This document shows, piece after piece, positions 9,302 through 18,018 of a stretch of 64,000 nt of DNA; the stretch's first letter is position 1; the number at the start of each line of letters is the position of its first letter. The position numbers were made by a program, and so were the translations under genes. This DNA is from Verrucomicrobiota bacterium. GTDB taxonomy: Bacteria; Auribacterota; JABMQX01; JAFGEW01. The notes beneath the pieces are model-generated. The model worked only from the letters and a program-made list of their open reading frames with translations, ran no database searches and had not been told where the DNA came from. The DNA lies in contig JAFGEW010000029.1 of the NCBI GenBank assembly GCA_016931415.1, forward strand, positions 1-64,000, given 5' to 3'.

Positions 9302-10765
9302 ATGGCTAAGGCAAAGAACCCAACCACCCTGTCAGGACACCTCAGAATCGACTCAGCCAAGCTCAGCGAGCTGGGCGTTCTTGATGTGACCTTGGGGGTC
9401 GACATACCGCTATTCATTGATCCCCTGCTTCTGCCAAGAAGCGCCCATGCCGAGATGAGCCAACTGGGCGCACGCCAGTACCGGCACCACTTCGAGCAGG
9501 TGATTGAGTTCTTGGCAAGAACTCAGCAGTCTGACGATGTGGCCTGGAGGACCGCGAGGAGGCTACTAGAGTTCCACGAGATCCGCGGAACCTGCCTGGG
9601 CTACGGCGCCGCATCCATTCAAGGAAGCGGGTTCGGCACAGAACTGACGAACCGGATACTGCGGGTGGGCAAGCAGATCGTTGACCTCGGTATACGCGAC
9701 CCCGACCTGTTTCCGGCGATGGCTCTATTTGAGGCCGACATCGGGCCAGATCGTATCAGCGACATGACGACGAACGTCATAGCCAGAGCGCTAGTCGCTT
9801 TCAACGACCGGATCCTCGGCGAACTAGGGGTTGAAGGCAAGCCTTTCGGAATCAAGGGCTCCAAAGCGCGATTTCTGGAGAACTCCCTCCAAACCCGGCC
9901 AACGCCAGTGATTCTTGTGCCCGCAGACATCCTTCGAAGGTTGCCCATCGCTCGTGATTGGGATGACGTTGCATCTGCTGCTGAGCAGAACCAACTCCTT
10001 CGCAACCGCGTAAACGAACACATTGGAGAGCTTTGGGCTCAGAAGACGAAGCGTGACAAAGCGCGCCTTCGGGGCCAGGCACTGGCCAGCCAGGAGGCCT
10101 TCCAGACGCTCCTTGATGCCCTGCACGAGGTGGCGCCATCACCATATGACGTCGACCGTGACGCAGAGGGCTTGGTCAGATGGGCAACGAGTGCAAGAGC
10201 CTTCGCCAGCCGCTTCCCTCTAGACCTCCAGACACACAAGACGCCGGCCAGGCTCGACGACGTGCGGAGTCTGGTCCACAAGATAGTGGACAGATTCGGC
10301 CACCTCGTCGAGCATAATGGACTCAACAAAGAGCTCTACAGAGACGGTGGCCGACCCAAGCACGAGTCCACAGCACAACGGTTGTTCTTCGCCATCGCCT
10401 TCTGCTACTGCGAGGCAAACAACGTGGACATCTCCCCAGAACTGGACACCGGAAGCGGGAAGGTCGACTTCAAGCTTTCTTCGGGGTCCGACAGCAGAGT
10501 CCTCGTTGAGATCAAGCTCTCGGCAAGCCAGCGACTGATTCACGGATATGAGACTCAACTTGAGATCTACAAGGAAGCCCAGGAGACAATGGGGGCCTTC
10601 TATGTTGTTGTTGATGTGGGAAAGATGGGAGGCAAGCTCAAGCGTCTTCAGGAATTGCGCAACGAACGCCTGCGACGAGCGGAGCCTGCCTCGGAGCTGG
10701 TTGTTATTGACGGGATACTGAAACCACCTGCAAGCAAACGGCGTGAATCGAACACGAGGACGTGA
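9302..10765 (+). CDS. PD-(D/E)XK nuclease-domain protein
   Basis: 487 residues. The C-terminal part carries a PD-(D/E)XK nuclease signature: an acidic strand GKVDFKL (Asp389) followed by VLVEIKLS (Glu403, Lys405), preceded by the helix HESTAQRLFFAIAF. The N-terminal ~340 residues (starting with DVTLGVDIPLFIDP after a short lead) form a conserved domain I do not recognise. No signal peptide or membrane segment. It is the first gene of a two-gene insertion, 171 nt before the DUF4062 gene. The RBS is weak (TGAGGC). A defence or restriction-like role is inferred from the nuclease fold and setting. Confidence 0.7.
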   Translation: MAKAKNPTTLSGHLRIDSAKLSELGVLDVTLGVDIPLFIDPLLLPRSAHAEMSQLGARQYRHHFEQVIEFLARTQQSDDVAWRTARRLLEFHEIRGTCLGYGAASIQGSGFGTELTNRILRVGKQIVDLGIRDPDLFPAMALFEADIGPDRISDMTTNVIARALVAFNDRILGELGVEGKPFGIKGSKARFLENSLQTRPTPVILVPADILRRLPIARDWDDVASAAEQNQLLRNRVNEHIGELWAQKTKRDKARLRGQALASQEAFQTLLDALHEVAPSPYDVDRDAEGLVRWATSARAFASRFPLDLQTHKTPARLDDVRSLVHKIVDRFGHLVEHNGLNKELYRDGGRPKHESTAQRLFFAIAFCYCEANNVDISPELDTGSGKVDFKLSSGSDSRVLVEIKLSASQRLIHGYETQLEIYKEAQETMGAFYVVVDVGKMGGKLKRLQELRNERLRRAEPASELVVIDGILKPPASKRRESNTRT

Positions 10766-10936
10766 ATCTGCGGTGGGCGAGCAGCGCTGGCACCATGCAC
10801 GCGGATTCGTCTTGCGGAGGTGCTCCGGATCCTGACAATCGCGCGCTATAGACGAGGATTCAATACATCTGCTGGCTCTTCGGCAGCCGGCTTGACAGAC
10901 GTGCTTGGTCGGTCGAGCACCACCAAGGAGGCGGGC

Positions 10937-11845
10937 ATGGCGTACGAAGCTAGGGTGTTCCAGGTGGTCATTGCTTCTCCGTCCGACGTCATCAGGGAAA
11001 GGGAGATCTTCAGGGACGTTGTGTACGAATGGAACGCCGTCCATTCGCGGAAAGCAGGCATCGTTTTGCTCCCCGCTGGCTGGGAGACTCACGCATCTCC
11101 AGAAACGGGGGTGCATCCCCAGGAGGCGATCCACCGTCAAGTCATCGACAAGTCGGACATGCTCGTGGCCGTCTTCTGGACGACCCTTGGCAGTCCCACG
11201 ACCGAAGCCGAGAGCGGCACGGTGAGCGAGATAAGGAGAGCCCACTCTCAACGCAAGCGTGTCATGATCTACTTTTCGAGCCAAGCCCTTCCGTCTGACG
11301 TTGACACGGACAAGCTCTCCCAAGTGCGGGCTTTCAAGAAGCGCTTGGGAGACCAGGCGCTCTACAGCGAGTACAGCAGTCTTGACGACTTCCGTGCGAA
11401 GCTATCGCGTGACTTGGCGCGGATGATCCAGGAGCAGAAGAGGTCGGGATCACCAACCCCAACGACTAGCGCAACCAGTGAGCCGACCCTACTCGCTCCT
11501 GACCCGGCGTGGGCGCTTGCGGGTCAGACCATCGACCTCTCACCGGAGGCCATTAGGCTTCTCGTCGAAGCCTCCGAAGATGGTCATGGAACCATACTGA
11601 AGAGTCGGACCCGTGCCGGACTCAATGTGCAGACGAACGGCAAGAGACTTGCAGACACAGGCAATGCAAGATCGGAGACGAAGTGGTCGTCAGCGCTGGA
11701 CAAGCTCTACGACCTGAGATTGCTGAGCAGGAACCCTGAGGGAACCGTGTACAGGCTCACGGCAGACGGCTACGACTTCGCCGATTCCTTTCGAGACCAG
11801 AAAGACGAGTCAACACAGGGGGACTCGACCGAGCCGCCGACCTGA
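10937..11845 (+). CDS. DUF4062 domain protein with C-terminal winged-helix-like region
   Basis: 302 residues. Start at 10937 is fixed by AAGGAGG 5-11 nt upstream; the frame is open further up but lacks a signal. Residues 1-~165 match DUF4062 (VFQVVIASPSDVIREREIF, then SDMLVAVFWTTLGSPT), a TIR/nucleoside-deoxyribosyltransferase-like fold found at the N-terminus of many bacterial STAND and conflict proteins. A low-complexity Ser/Thr/Pro linker (~180-195) leads to residues ~205-290, which look like a winged helix (SALDKLYDLRLLSRNPEG). Probable effector or sensor partner of the upstream nuclease-fold protein. Confidence 0.72.
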   Translation: MAYEARVFQVVIASPSDVIREREIFRDVVYEWNAVHSRKAGIVLLPAGWETHASPETGVHPQEAIHRQVIDKSDMLVAVFWTTLGSPTTEAESGTVSEIRRAHSQRKRVMIYFSSQALPSDVDTDKLSQVRAFKKRLGDQALYSEYSSLDDFRAKLSRDLARMIQEQKRSGSPTPTTSATSEPTLLAPDPAWALAGQTIDLSPEAIRLLVEASEDGHGTILKSRTRAGLNVQTNGKRLADTGNARSETKWSSALDKLYDLRLLSRNPEGTVYRLTADGYDFADSFRDQKDESTQGDSTEPPT

Positions 11846-11852
11846 TCATGCG

Positions 11853-12035
11853 GGGCAAACCCTCGTCAAAGCGCTCGCCCCCCTCCAGCCGACGCGGGAC
11901 GAGCTGGCTGGCATGTTCGAGCGTCTGCGAGACCGTCGCCTCCACATCGGCGAGAAGCTCAAGCCGGAATGGATCCTCGACGCGCTGCGACCCACCACGC
12001 TCACGAGCGCGCGCGACTCGTTCCCCCGCCGCTAG
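11853..12035 (+). pseudogene. Zinc-ribbon membrane protein family, C-terminal fragment
   Basis: Sixty codons ending in TAG read LVKALAPLQPTRDEL, then LRDRRLHIGEKLKPEWI, which align with the C-terminal helices of the paralogues at 12112 and 12937 (ARSLAPLQPNRAEL, RPEWIME). There is no start codon with a ribosome site. It completes the fragment at 8922-9150. Confidence 0.75.
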
Positions 12036-12111
12036 CCTCCGGCATCAACGCGCTTGACGAATCGTCGGCGCCGACGCACACTGGCCCGGGTCTGCATGAA
12101 GGTGGCACATC

Positions 12112-12921
12112 ATGATTCTCGTGTGGGGTACTCGCAATATCCGCCGGCATCGCGGCTACGTGGCCGACTTCTGCGCCGTCTGCCGCGCGATCCGGCCCTT
12201 CCAGGTCAGCGACATCAAGCTCGCCCATCATTTCTTCTTCGTCCCCATCACGGCGGGCACGACCACCGGCCAGATGCGCACCTGCACCGTGTGCGGCCAG
12301 CAGGCCTTCCCTGAACCCGACACGTACACCGACTTCGTCGACGACGCCCACGCCGACATCGACACGCTCGTGCAGAGAACAAACCCGACGCTCTTCGACG
12401 ACCAAACCGACCGCATGCTGCTCGAGGAGAAGCTCAAGCAGTTCCCCGACCAGATCACGGCCGGCGAGCGCACCGCCCTGCTCGTCGAGCCATTCATGGC
12501 ACTCTCGGGCCAGGTCGAGCGCCGCTTCGCGCCCGGCGGGTGCGCCAACGTGCTCGGCTCGCTCGCGTTGGTCGTGGCCCTGTTCCTCGCCTGCCTGTGG
12601 ATCGTCTACAGCGACGAGACCACCGGCGGCATGTACGCGCTCGTCACCGCCGGCGGCGTGGTCGGGGCCCTGCTGCTCATCTACGCGCTCTGGACCTTCG
12701 CCACCTCGAGCCGCCGCTACATGAACGGCCGTGTCGTGCCCCTGCTCGCCCGGGCCCTCGTCCCCCTCAAGCCGACCGAGTCCGAGCTGACCGAGATCCT
12801 CGCCACGCTCAAGGCCGACGGCCACAAGATCGCCAAGAAGCTCAAGGCCCGCTGGATCATGAACGAGCTGGACTCCGCTGACATACGCGCGAACCAGAGC
12901 AGTTACGCAGCAGAAGAATGA
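12112..12921 (+). CDS. Zinc-ribbon, two-TM membrane protein (paralogue A)
   Basis: 269 residues. Two CxxC pairs (FCAVCR at ~21-24 and CTVCGQ at ~60-63) form a probable zinc ribbon, followed by a helical region (TDRMLLEEKLKQFP), two membrane helices (~145-167 and ~178-200) and a conserved C-terminal tail (LKARWIMNEL). It is paralogous to the next gene and to the split gene at 8922/11853. Function unknown; the topology (cytosolic zinc ribbon, membrane hairpin, cytosolic tail) is typical of small envelope sensors or scaffold proteins. The following gene begins 15 nt after its stop. Confidence 0.72.
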   Translation: MILVWGTRNIRRHRGYVADFCAVCRAIRPFQVSDIKLAHHFFFVPITAGTTTGQMRTCTVCGQQAFPEPDTYTDFVDDAHADIDTLVQRTNPTLFDDQTDRMLLEEKLKQFPDQITAGERTALLVEPFMALSGQVERRFAPGGCANVLGSLALVVALFLACLWIVYSDETTGGMYALVTAGGVVGALLLIYALWTFATSSRRYMNGRVVPLLARALVPLKPTESELTEILATLKADGHKIAKKLKARWIMNELDSADIRANQSSYAAEE

Positions 12922-12936
12922 CGCGGAGACAGACAC

Positions 12937-13740
12937 ATGCTGTTCGATGCTGCCACAGGCAACGTTCCATACACCATCGGGCACGTGGCCGAGTTCTGCG
13001 TCTTCTGTAGGAGGATCCAGCCGTTCATCGTCAAGTCGGTCAAGGAAATGACGTTCGTCCTCTTCATGCCCGTCGCTGTCGGCAAGGAGCTGTCACGAAC
13101 GCGCCGTTGCCTCGGCTGCGGTGCGTGGCGGCGGCTCGACGCCTTCTCGTACAGCACGCCCGCCGTGCTGGCCGGCGCCAGCATTTGCGAGCTGATCGCC
13201 CAGACGAATCCCGGACTATGCGAGGAGCATGCCGAACGCCTCGCGCTCGAAGAGCGGCTGCAAGCGTCGCCGGCCAAGCTCAGCGCCGACGAGCGCCGAC
13301 GCCTGATCGCCGAGCCGTTCCACGAGGCCTCGCGCATCCTCGACGACCGGCTGCGCTGTCGCCGCAGCCTGAGGCTGCCCGGCTGGCTCGCGCTCCTGGG
13401 CGCCATCCTGCTCGGTTTCGTCTACCTCGTTGTCGGCCCCATCGGCCGCCCGCCGAGCCAGCGCGTATCGTGGCTCTCTATTCTGTTCGCCGCTCTCACG
13501 GCTGGCGCCGGCATCGCCGCTTTCGTCCTGCTTTGCTTCCCCGTCCGGCTATACATGAGGACACTGACACGTCTCATCGCCCGCTCACTCGCGCCCCTTC
13601 AGCCCAACCGCGCCGAGCTCGTCGCCACGCTCGACACCCTCCGCGAGCGCAATCACAGGCTGGCCCGCGACCTGCGCCCGGAATGGATCATGGAAGCGAT
13701 GCTACCGCTCGGGGATGAGGCGTCCGGGCAACCACATTGA
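12937..13740 (+). CDS. Zinc-ribbon, two-TM membrane protein (paralogue B)
   Basis: 267 residues with the same plan as its upstream neighbour: CVFC at ~21-24, CLGC at ~60-63, helical LALEERLQASPAKLSADE, membrane helices at ~147-167 and ~183-205, and the C-terminal ARSLAPLQPNRAEL ... RPEWIMEAM. Identity to paralogue A is moderate, so the duplication is not recent. Likely co-transcribed with it. Family not recognised. Confidence 0.72.
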   Translation: MLFDAATGNVPYTIGHVAEFCVFCRRIQPFIVKSVKEMTFVLFMPVAVGKELSRTRRCLGCGAWRRLDAFSYSTPAVLAGASICELIAQTNPGLCEEHAERLALEERLQASPAKLSADERRRLIAEPFHEASRILDDRLRCRRSLRLPGWLALLGAILLGFVYLVVGPIGRPPSQRVSWLSILFAALTAGAGIAAFVLLCFPVRLYMRTLTRLIARSLAPLQPNRAELVATLDTLRERNHRLARDLRPEWIMEAMLPLGDEASGQPH

Positions 13741-13870
13741 CGCAGACCTCGACGACGGCGACATGACCGCCGGCCGTACAGCCGAATGCTCTTGACCCGA
13801 CAAGCCGCTTCCTGTAACGGCTTTCGAGCATAGGATCGTCACCAGCCCGACGCCAGGAGGAATGGCTCCG

Positions 13871-15655
13871 ATGTCCGAGTTCGCCTTCGAGTCTGTTCCG
13901 TTCAGCACGTTCGGGTCGTTTGTGTCGATCGCCAACCTGCGGGCCGACACGGCGCCCGGCGGGGTCGCGGGCATCTATCTGCGCCGCGTGCAGGGCGTGC
14001 TGCTCAACAGCGCACCCGTCGGGCGGCTTGTGCTGGTACACGACGGCGCGGAGGTCGCAACGACGGTGCACGCCGATGCGACGCTCCTGTGTCTGACGGA
14101 CGAACGCGGCGGCCGCGTCGAGGTTAGCTTCGACGGGCCGCGCACGCTGCGGCTGCGCGGCACGGGCGTTGGGCTGCGCATCGTGGGCGCGCGCGACGTG
14201 GTGACCGCCTCCGAGGCGGCCGGCCGCGCAACGTTCAACGCGGGCGCCGTCCGCCGCCGCTACGAGTTCGAATCGCTCGCGGGGGGCATGGCGCTTGCGG
14301 GCCACTGGCGCGACGCGACGGAAGGTATCGCTCACCTCGATCTGCTCCCAGGCGACGGTGGCCGCTGGGAGGCCGCAGTTGACGAGTACACGAGCACGTG
14401 GACGCCGAGAGAGCGCCGTCCGTTCGAAGAGACTCTCGCCGGATCGCGCCGCGCGTTCGACGCATGGCTCGACGGCATGCCGCGCACGCGTGCCGAGCTC
14501 GTGGAGGCACGACGCCTCGCCGCGTACGTTCTCTGGTCGTGTGTCGTCGAGCCGGAGGGCCTCCTTACACGGCCCACGGTGCTCATGTCGATGAGCCGCA
14601 TGTGCAGCGTGTGGGCGTGGGACAACTGCTTCAACGCGCTCGCCCTCGTCCGGCACCACCCCGCGCTCGCCTGGGACCAACTCCTGCTCTTCATGGACCA
14701 CCAGGACGAGTTCGGCGCCTATCCCGACGTGATCAACACCGGCATCACGATCTACAACTACGTCAAGCCGCCCGTGCACGGCTGGACGGTGCTCGAGATG
14801 CTCCGCCGCAATCCCGACGCGCCCGACCGCGACGTGCTCGAGCGCGTCCACGACTCGCTCGGCCGCTGGACGCGCTGGTGGCTCGACCACCGCCGACTGC
14901 CAGGGCAGTCGCTCCCCCACTACCTGCACGGCAACGATGCCGGCTGGGACAACAACACCATCTTCGACGCCGGCGTGCCCGTCGTGACGCCCGACCTCGC
15001 CGCCGCGCTTGTGACGCAGATGGACGCGCTGAGCGACCTGGCAAGGCGTTTCGGCAAGGACTCGGAAGCGAAGCAGTGGAAGGAACAAGCCGACAACATG
15101 CTCGCCGCCTTGCTCGACGAGCTGTGGACGGGCGGGCGGTTCGTCGCGAGACTGGCGCTCACCGGCGAGCCGGTCGTCACGCGCAGCCTCATCTACGCCA
15201 TGCCCATCATCCTCGCCGAGCGGCTGCCGAAGAACGTCGTCGGGAAGCTTATCGTCATGCTCCGCGACCACCTGACCGCGCACGGCCTCGCCAGCGAGCA
15301 CCCCGACAGCCCCGAATACCGCGCGAGCGGCTACTGGCGCGGCCCGATCTGGGCGCCGGCAACCTACATGCCGGCCTGGGCCCTCGACCGCCTCGGCGCA
15401 GCGGAGCTCGCGAGGACCGAGGAAGCTCGGACGTCGAGTGATCCTCCTGACACATCGTCCGAGCTTGCTCGCAAGGCCCGCGAACTCGCGGGCACGATTG
15501 CCGAACGCTACTGCGCCATGTGCGCCAACAACGGCTTCGCCGAATACTTCGATGCGCTGACCGGCCTCGGCCTCGGCGACCACGCCTACTCCTGGACGGC
15601 AAGCGTCTTTCTCCTTCTCGCCGAACGCCTCCACGCGCGGCGGCAGTCTCCCTGA
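13871..15655 (+). CDS. GH63-like alpha-glycosidase ((alpha/alpha)6 barrel)
   Basis: 594 residues from ATG 13871, chosen because AGGAGG lies 10 nt upstream; the ATG at 13862 is almost on top of it. The C-terminal two thirds carry hallmarks of GH63 and related trehalase/mannosylglycerate-hydrolase-type barrels: VWAWDNCFNAL, GNDAGWDNNTIFDAG, GYWRGPIWAPATYM and GDHAYSWTASVF. The N-terminal ~180 residues are a beta-rich domain. There is no signal peptide, so it acts in the cytoplasm, perhaps on a glucoside, mannosylglycerate-type solute or oligosaccharide. Substrate cannot be told from sequence. Confidence 0.8.
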   Translation: MSEFAFESVPFSTFGSFVSIANLRADTAPGGVAGIYLRRVQGVLLNSAPVGRLVLVHDGAEVATTVHADATLLCLTDERGGRVEVSFDGPRTLRLRGTGVGLRIVGARDVVTASEAAGRATFNAGAVRRRYEFESLAGGMALAGHWRDATEGIAHLDLLPGDGGRWEAAVDEYTSTWTPRERRPFEETLAGSRRAFDAWLDGMPRTRAELVEARRLAAYVLWSCVVEPEGLLTRPTVLMSMSRMCSVWAWDNCFNALALVRHHPALAWDQLLLFMDHQDEFGAYPDVINTGITIYNYVKPPVHGWTVLEMLRRNPDAPDRDVLERVHDSLGRWTRWWLDHRRLPGQSLPHYLHGNDAGWDNNTIFDAGVPVVTPDLAAALVTQMDALSDLARRFGKDSEAKQWKEQADNMLAALLDELWTGGRFVARLALTGEPVVTRSLIYAMPIILAERLPKNVVGKLIVMLRDHLTAHGLASEHPDSPEYRASGYWRGPIWAPATYMPAWALDRLGAAELARTEEARTSSDPPDTSSELARKARELAGTIAERYCAMCANNGFAEYFDALTGLGLGDHAYSWTASVFLLLAERLHARRQSP

Positions 15656-15704
15656 CTCCGCGTGCGCGCTTCCGGGCGCGCCTGCGCCTCGGCGAGATAC
15701 CTCA

Positions 15705-16235
15705 TCAGTTCTCGAAGCTCAAGTCGGCGGGCTCGTAGTACTCGAGCGGGTGGCCGCAGCACGGACACTTCTTCGGCGGTTCCGTACCCTTGTGCGTGTA
15801 CCCGCACACGCTGCACTTCCACGTGATCGGCGTGTCGCGTTTGAACACCGTCCCGTTCTCGACCATCGCGAGCAGCTTCCTGTAGCGCTCGGCGTGGTGC
15901 TGTTCGATCTTGGCGATCTGGCGGAACAGGTTCGCCGCCGCCTTGTTCCCCTCCGCCTCGGCCTGCTCGGCGAACTCCGGGTACATGGTCATCGTCTCGT
16001 GCATCTCGCCGTCGATCGCCGCCCGAAGGTTCGCCGCCGTATCGCCCAGCCCGCCGAGCAGATTCAGCTCGTCCTTGGCGTGACGCTTCTCGTTCTCGGC
16101 CGTCTCATCGAGGATCTTGGCGATGTAGTGGTAGCCCTCCTTGCGTGCCACCCCGGCGTAGTACGTGTACTTGTTCCGCGCCTGCGACTCGCCCGCGAAC
16201 GCCGCCTTCAGGTTCTCGTCCGTCTTGCCCATCAT
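15705..16235 (-). CDS. rbr: Rubrerythrin
   Basis: 176 residues. The N-terminal ferritin-like diiron domain shows the expected carboxylate motifs (FAGESQARNKY, DETAENEKRHA, DGEMHETMTMYPEF, IEQHHAERY). The C-terminal rubredoxin domain has CSVCG ... CPCCG at ~141-160. It reduces hydrogen peroxide using rubredoxin-type electron transfer in anaerobes. The start at 16235 follows GAGAGGAG; the frame is open upstream but not homologous. It is transcribed alone, convergent with the glycosidase gene. Confidence 0.95.
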   Translation of the reverse strand: MMGKTDENLKAAFAGESQARNKYTYYAGVARKEGYHYIAKILDETAENEKRHAKDELNLLGGLGDTAANLRAAIDGEMHETMTMYPEFAEQAEAEGNKAAANLFRQIAKIEQHHAERYRKLLAMVENGTVFKRDTPITWKCSVCGYTHKGTEPPKKCPCCGHPLEYYEPADLSFEN

Positions 16236-16558
16236 GCGCTCCTCTCGAATCCTGTCCGATGTCGTTGCGGCGGCCAACTGCCCGCCCAGAAGCGTTGTGC
16301 TCGTGACAGAGCAACGCCCCGTGCCGCCTGATTGGCTCAGCAGGGGAGTCTCGCGCCGAGCGCAGTATACGCCCCCGTAGCGCGCCGTGGCTACCGCCCA
16401 GGTCCGCATCCTCTGCGACGGCACGCGCCCGGCCTCTCCTTTTCGCGGAACACCCGGTGCCCCGCGTTGTCTGACACTTCCTGGACGGCGGGGATAAGCA
16501 CGTCTGCCCCTGGCCACTAGAGCTGGGCACGAGTCCCCGCGCGATAGGAGGAGAACAG
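16236..16558. other. Divergent intergenic region
   Basis: About 320 bases between rubrerythrin (-) and the secreted protein (+), so it should hold two promoters. I see no clear operator, hairpin or repeat. No convincing small gene on either strand. Confidence 0.3.
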
Positions 16559-17143
16559 ATGAGACGGACAAGCCTGGCCGGACTGATCGCTTTCCCCGGA
16601 CTGGTCTGCGCCGTGGGTGCCTTCCTGTTGGCGTCCAGCGTGCTCAGGGCCGAGGACATTGGGCCCCCAACGGGGGAAGCCGAGACAATCCCGCCCCCGA
16701 AAGCCGCGGAGACGCAGGACGAGGCGATCAAGCTCGCCAAGGAAGTGGACCTGCCCGCGATCGCCAAGGCCAACAGGGTGGTCATCACGCGATTCTTCGA
16801 TGGCGACGAGGTCCTCCCCGAGCCCGAGGAGATCACGGTTGGCGCACTTGCCACCCTCAAGCAGATCCGCGAGGCCCTCATCGTCGAGAAGACGGAGCCT
16901 TCCTCCGGCGAGAACAAGTACGAACTCACCTTCTACCTCGACGACAAACCGATCCGGGAGATCTGGGTCTACGACAACGGCGAATGGGGCCTCACGCTCA
17001 ACCAGGGCCCCGACTGGACCCTCGGCAGAAACCAGAAGCTCGCCGATTTCATCCAAGGCCTCTTCGAGGTGGCCGAGAAGCCGCCAACCTCCGAGTCCGT
17101 CGGCGAGCTGGACCTGGACGACGAGAACGACGACGCGGACTGA
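16559..17143 (+). CDS. Secreted/anchored small protein (paralogue 1)
   Basis: 194 residues with an N-terminal hydrophobic segment (LAGLIAFPGLVCAVGAFLL) that is either a signal peptide or an anchor, after which ~160 residues follow. GGAGG is present just upstream of ATG 16559. Contains VDLPAIAKANRVVI and a strand-rich segment (YELTFYLDDKPIREIWVYD) also found in the next gene, which is its paralogue. The C-terminal tail is acidic. Function unknown. Confidence 0.75.
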   Translation: MRRTSLAGLIAFPGLVCAVGAFLLASSVLRAEDIGPPTGEAETIPPPKAAETQDEAIKLAKEVDLPAIAKANRVVITRFFDGDEVLPEPEEITVGALATLKQIREALIVEKTEPSSGENKYELTFYLDDKPIREIWVYDNGEWGLTLNQGPDWTLGRNQKLADFIQGLFEVAEKPPTSESVGELDLDDENDDAD

Positions 17144-17286
17144 GCGGCCCGCCGCCGCGTTGGAGAGGCGTCAGAGACGTCCAGTTCGGAACACTGTTCC
17201 GTTTCGGCGGAACGCCGGCACCCGCGGCGTGTCTGACCCATACGGAACGACAGCACACGTAAGCACAGATCGAGGGAGAGATGACC

Positions 17287-17799
17287 ATGGCTGAGACGAA
17301 CCGCTCAGGACTGCTTAAGCTGATCCTCGTCGCCGGCGCCATCGGCGCCGCGCTCTGGTGGACGGGCATCCTGCCCCAAGGCGACGCCGAGGATGCCGGC
17401 CCCAACGCCGACAAGATCGAGCCGGCCAGAGCCGCCGCCACGCGCGCCGAAGCCATGAAGCTCACCCAGGACGAAGACCTCCCAGCCATCGCCAAGGCGA
17501 ACAAGCTCGTCATCAAGTGCTTCGACGTCGTGAAGATGGAGACCCACCAGGTGACGGTCGAGGACACGGCCGCGCTCAAGAGCATCCGCGCCGCACTGAC
17601 CGTCACGCAGGACGAGCCGGCGGGCGGCAGCATCAAGCCCTACACGCTCACCTTCTACCGCGGCGACGAGGTGGTTCGCATCGTGTCCGTCCACGTTGAC
17701 GGCAAATGGGGCATCCAGCGCCCCGGCACCTACTGGGTCCTCGGCGCGAACGACGGCCTCCCTGAACTCCTCGACCAGCTCCTCGCCAAAGGCGAGTGA
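17287..17799 (+). CDS. Secreted/anchored small protein (paralogue 2)
   Basis: 170 residues. ATG 17287 is preferred over ATG 17281 because GAGGGAG lies 8 nt before it. One N-terminal membrane anchor (~7-25), then a periplasmic-side domain with EDLPAIAKANKLVI and PYTLTFYRGDEVVRIVSV, matching paralogue 1 in order. The two genes are tandem, 143 nt apart, and look like a duplication. Function unknown. Confidence 0.75.
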   Translation: MAETNRSGLLKLILVAGAIGAALWWTGILPQGDAEDAGPNADKIEPARAAATRAEAMKLTQDEDLPAIAKANKLVIKCFDVVKMETHQVTVEDTAALKSIRAALTVTQDEPAGGSIKPYTLTFYRGDEVVRIVSVHVDGKWGIQRPGTYWVLGANDGLPELLDQLLAKGE

Positions 17800-17860
17800 G
17801 TCGCCGACCGGCCGAGCTCGCGACGACGCCGACGCGCATGACGCCGGGCCCAGTGTCGGC

Positions 17861-17952
17861 CTCTGCGTGCTCTGCGCTCACGCGCGTCTTCGCGCGCCCT
17901 CTGCGAGAAACATCCTGCTTCATCTCTCGCGGAGGCGCAGAGCACGCAGAGA
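17861..17952. repeat. CTCTGCG-type dispersed palindrome
   Basis: Imperfect inverted repeat: CTCTGCGTGCTCTGCG ... CTCTGCGAGAA ... TCTCGCGGAGGCGCAGAG ... CGCAGAG. Same family as 18980-19022, 19554-19620 and 21060-21120. Sits between convergent genes and could fold into a long hairpin in RNA of either strand. Confidence 0.75.
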
Positions 17953-18018
17953 AGACGGGCAGATCGCGAGGCATGCGTCAGAACGTCATGGGACGCATCT
18001 GGCCAAACACAAACTGGT

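Larger units (their letters stand above)
9151..11852. mobile_element. Two-gene insertion splitting a zinc-ribbon gene
   Basis: About 2.7 kb that contains only the PD-(D/E)XK gene and the DUF4062 gene and sits exactly between two pieces of one ancestral gene. The right junction is only about 7 nt after the DUF4062 stop. I find no inverted repeat, target duplication or recombinase. Junctions are visible; transfer as a unit is inferred. Confidence 0.55.
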
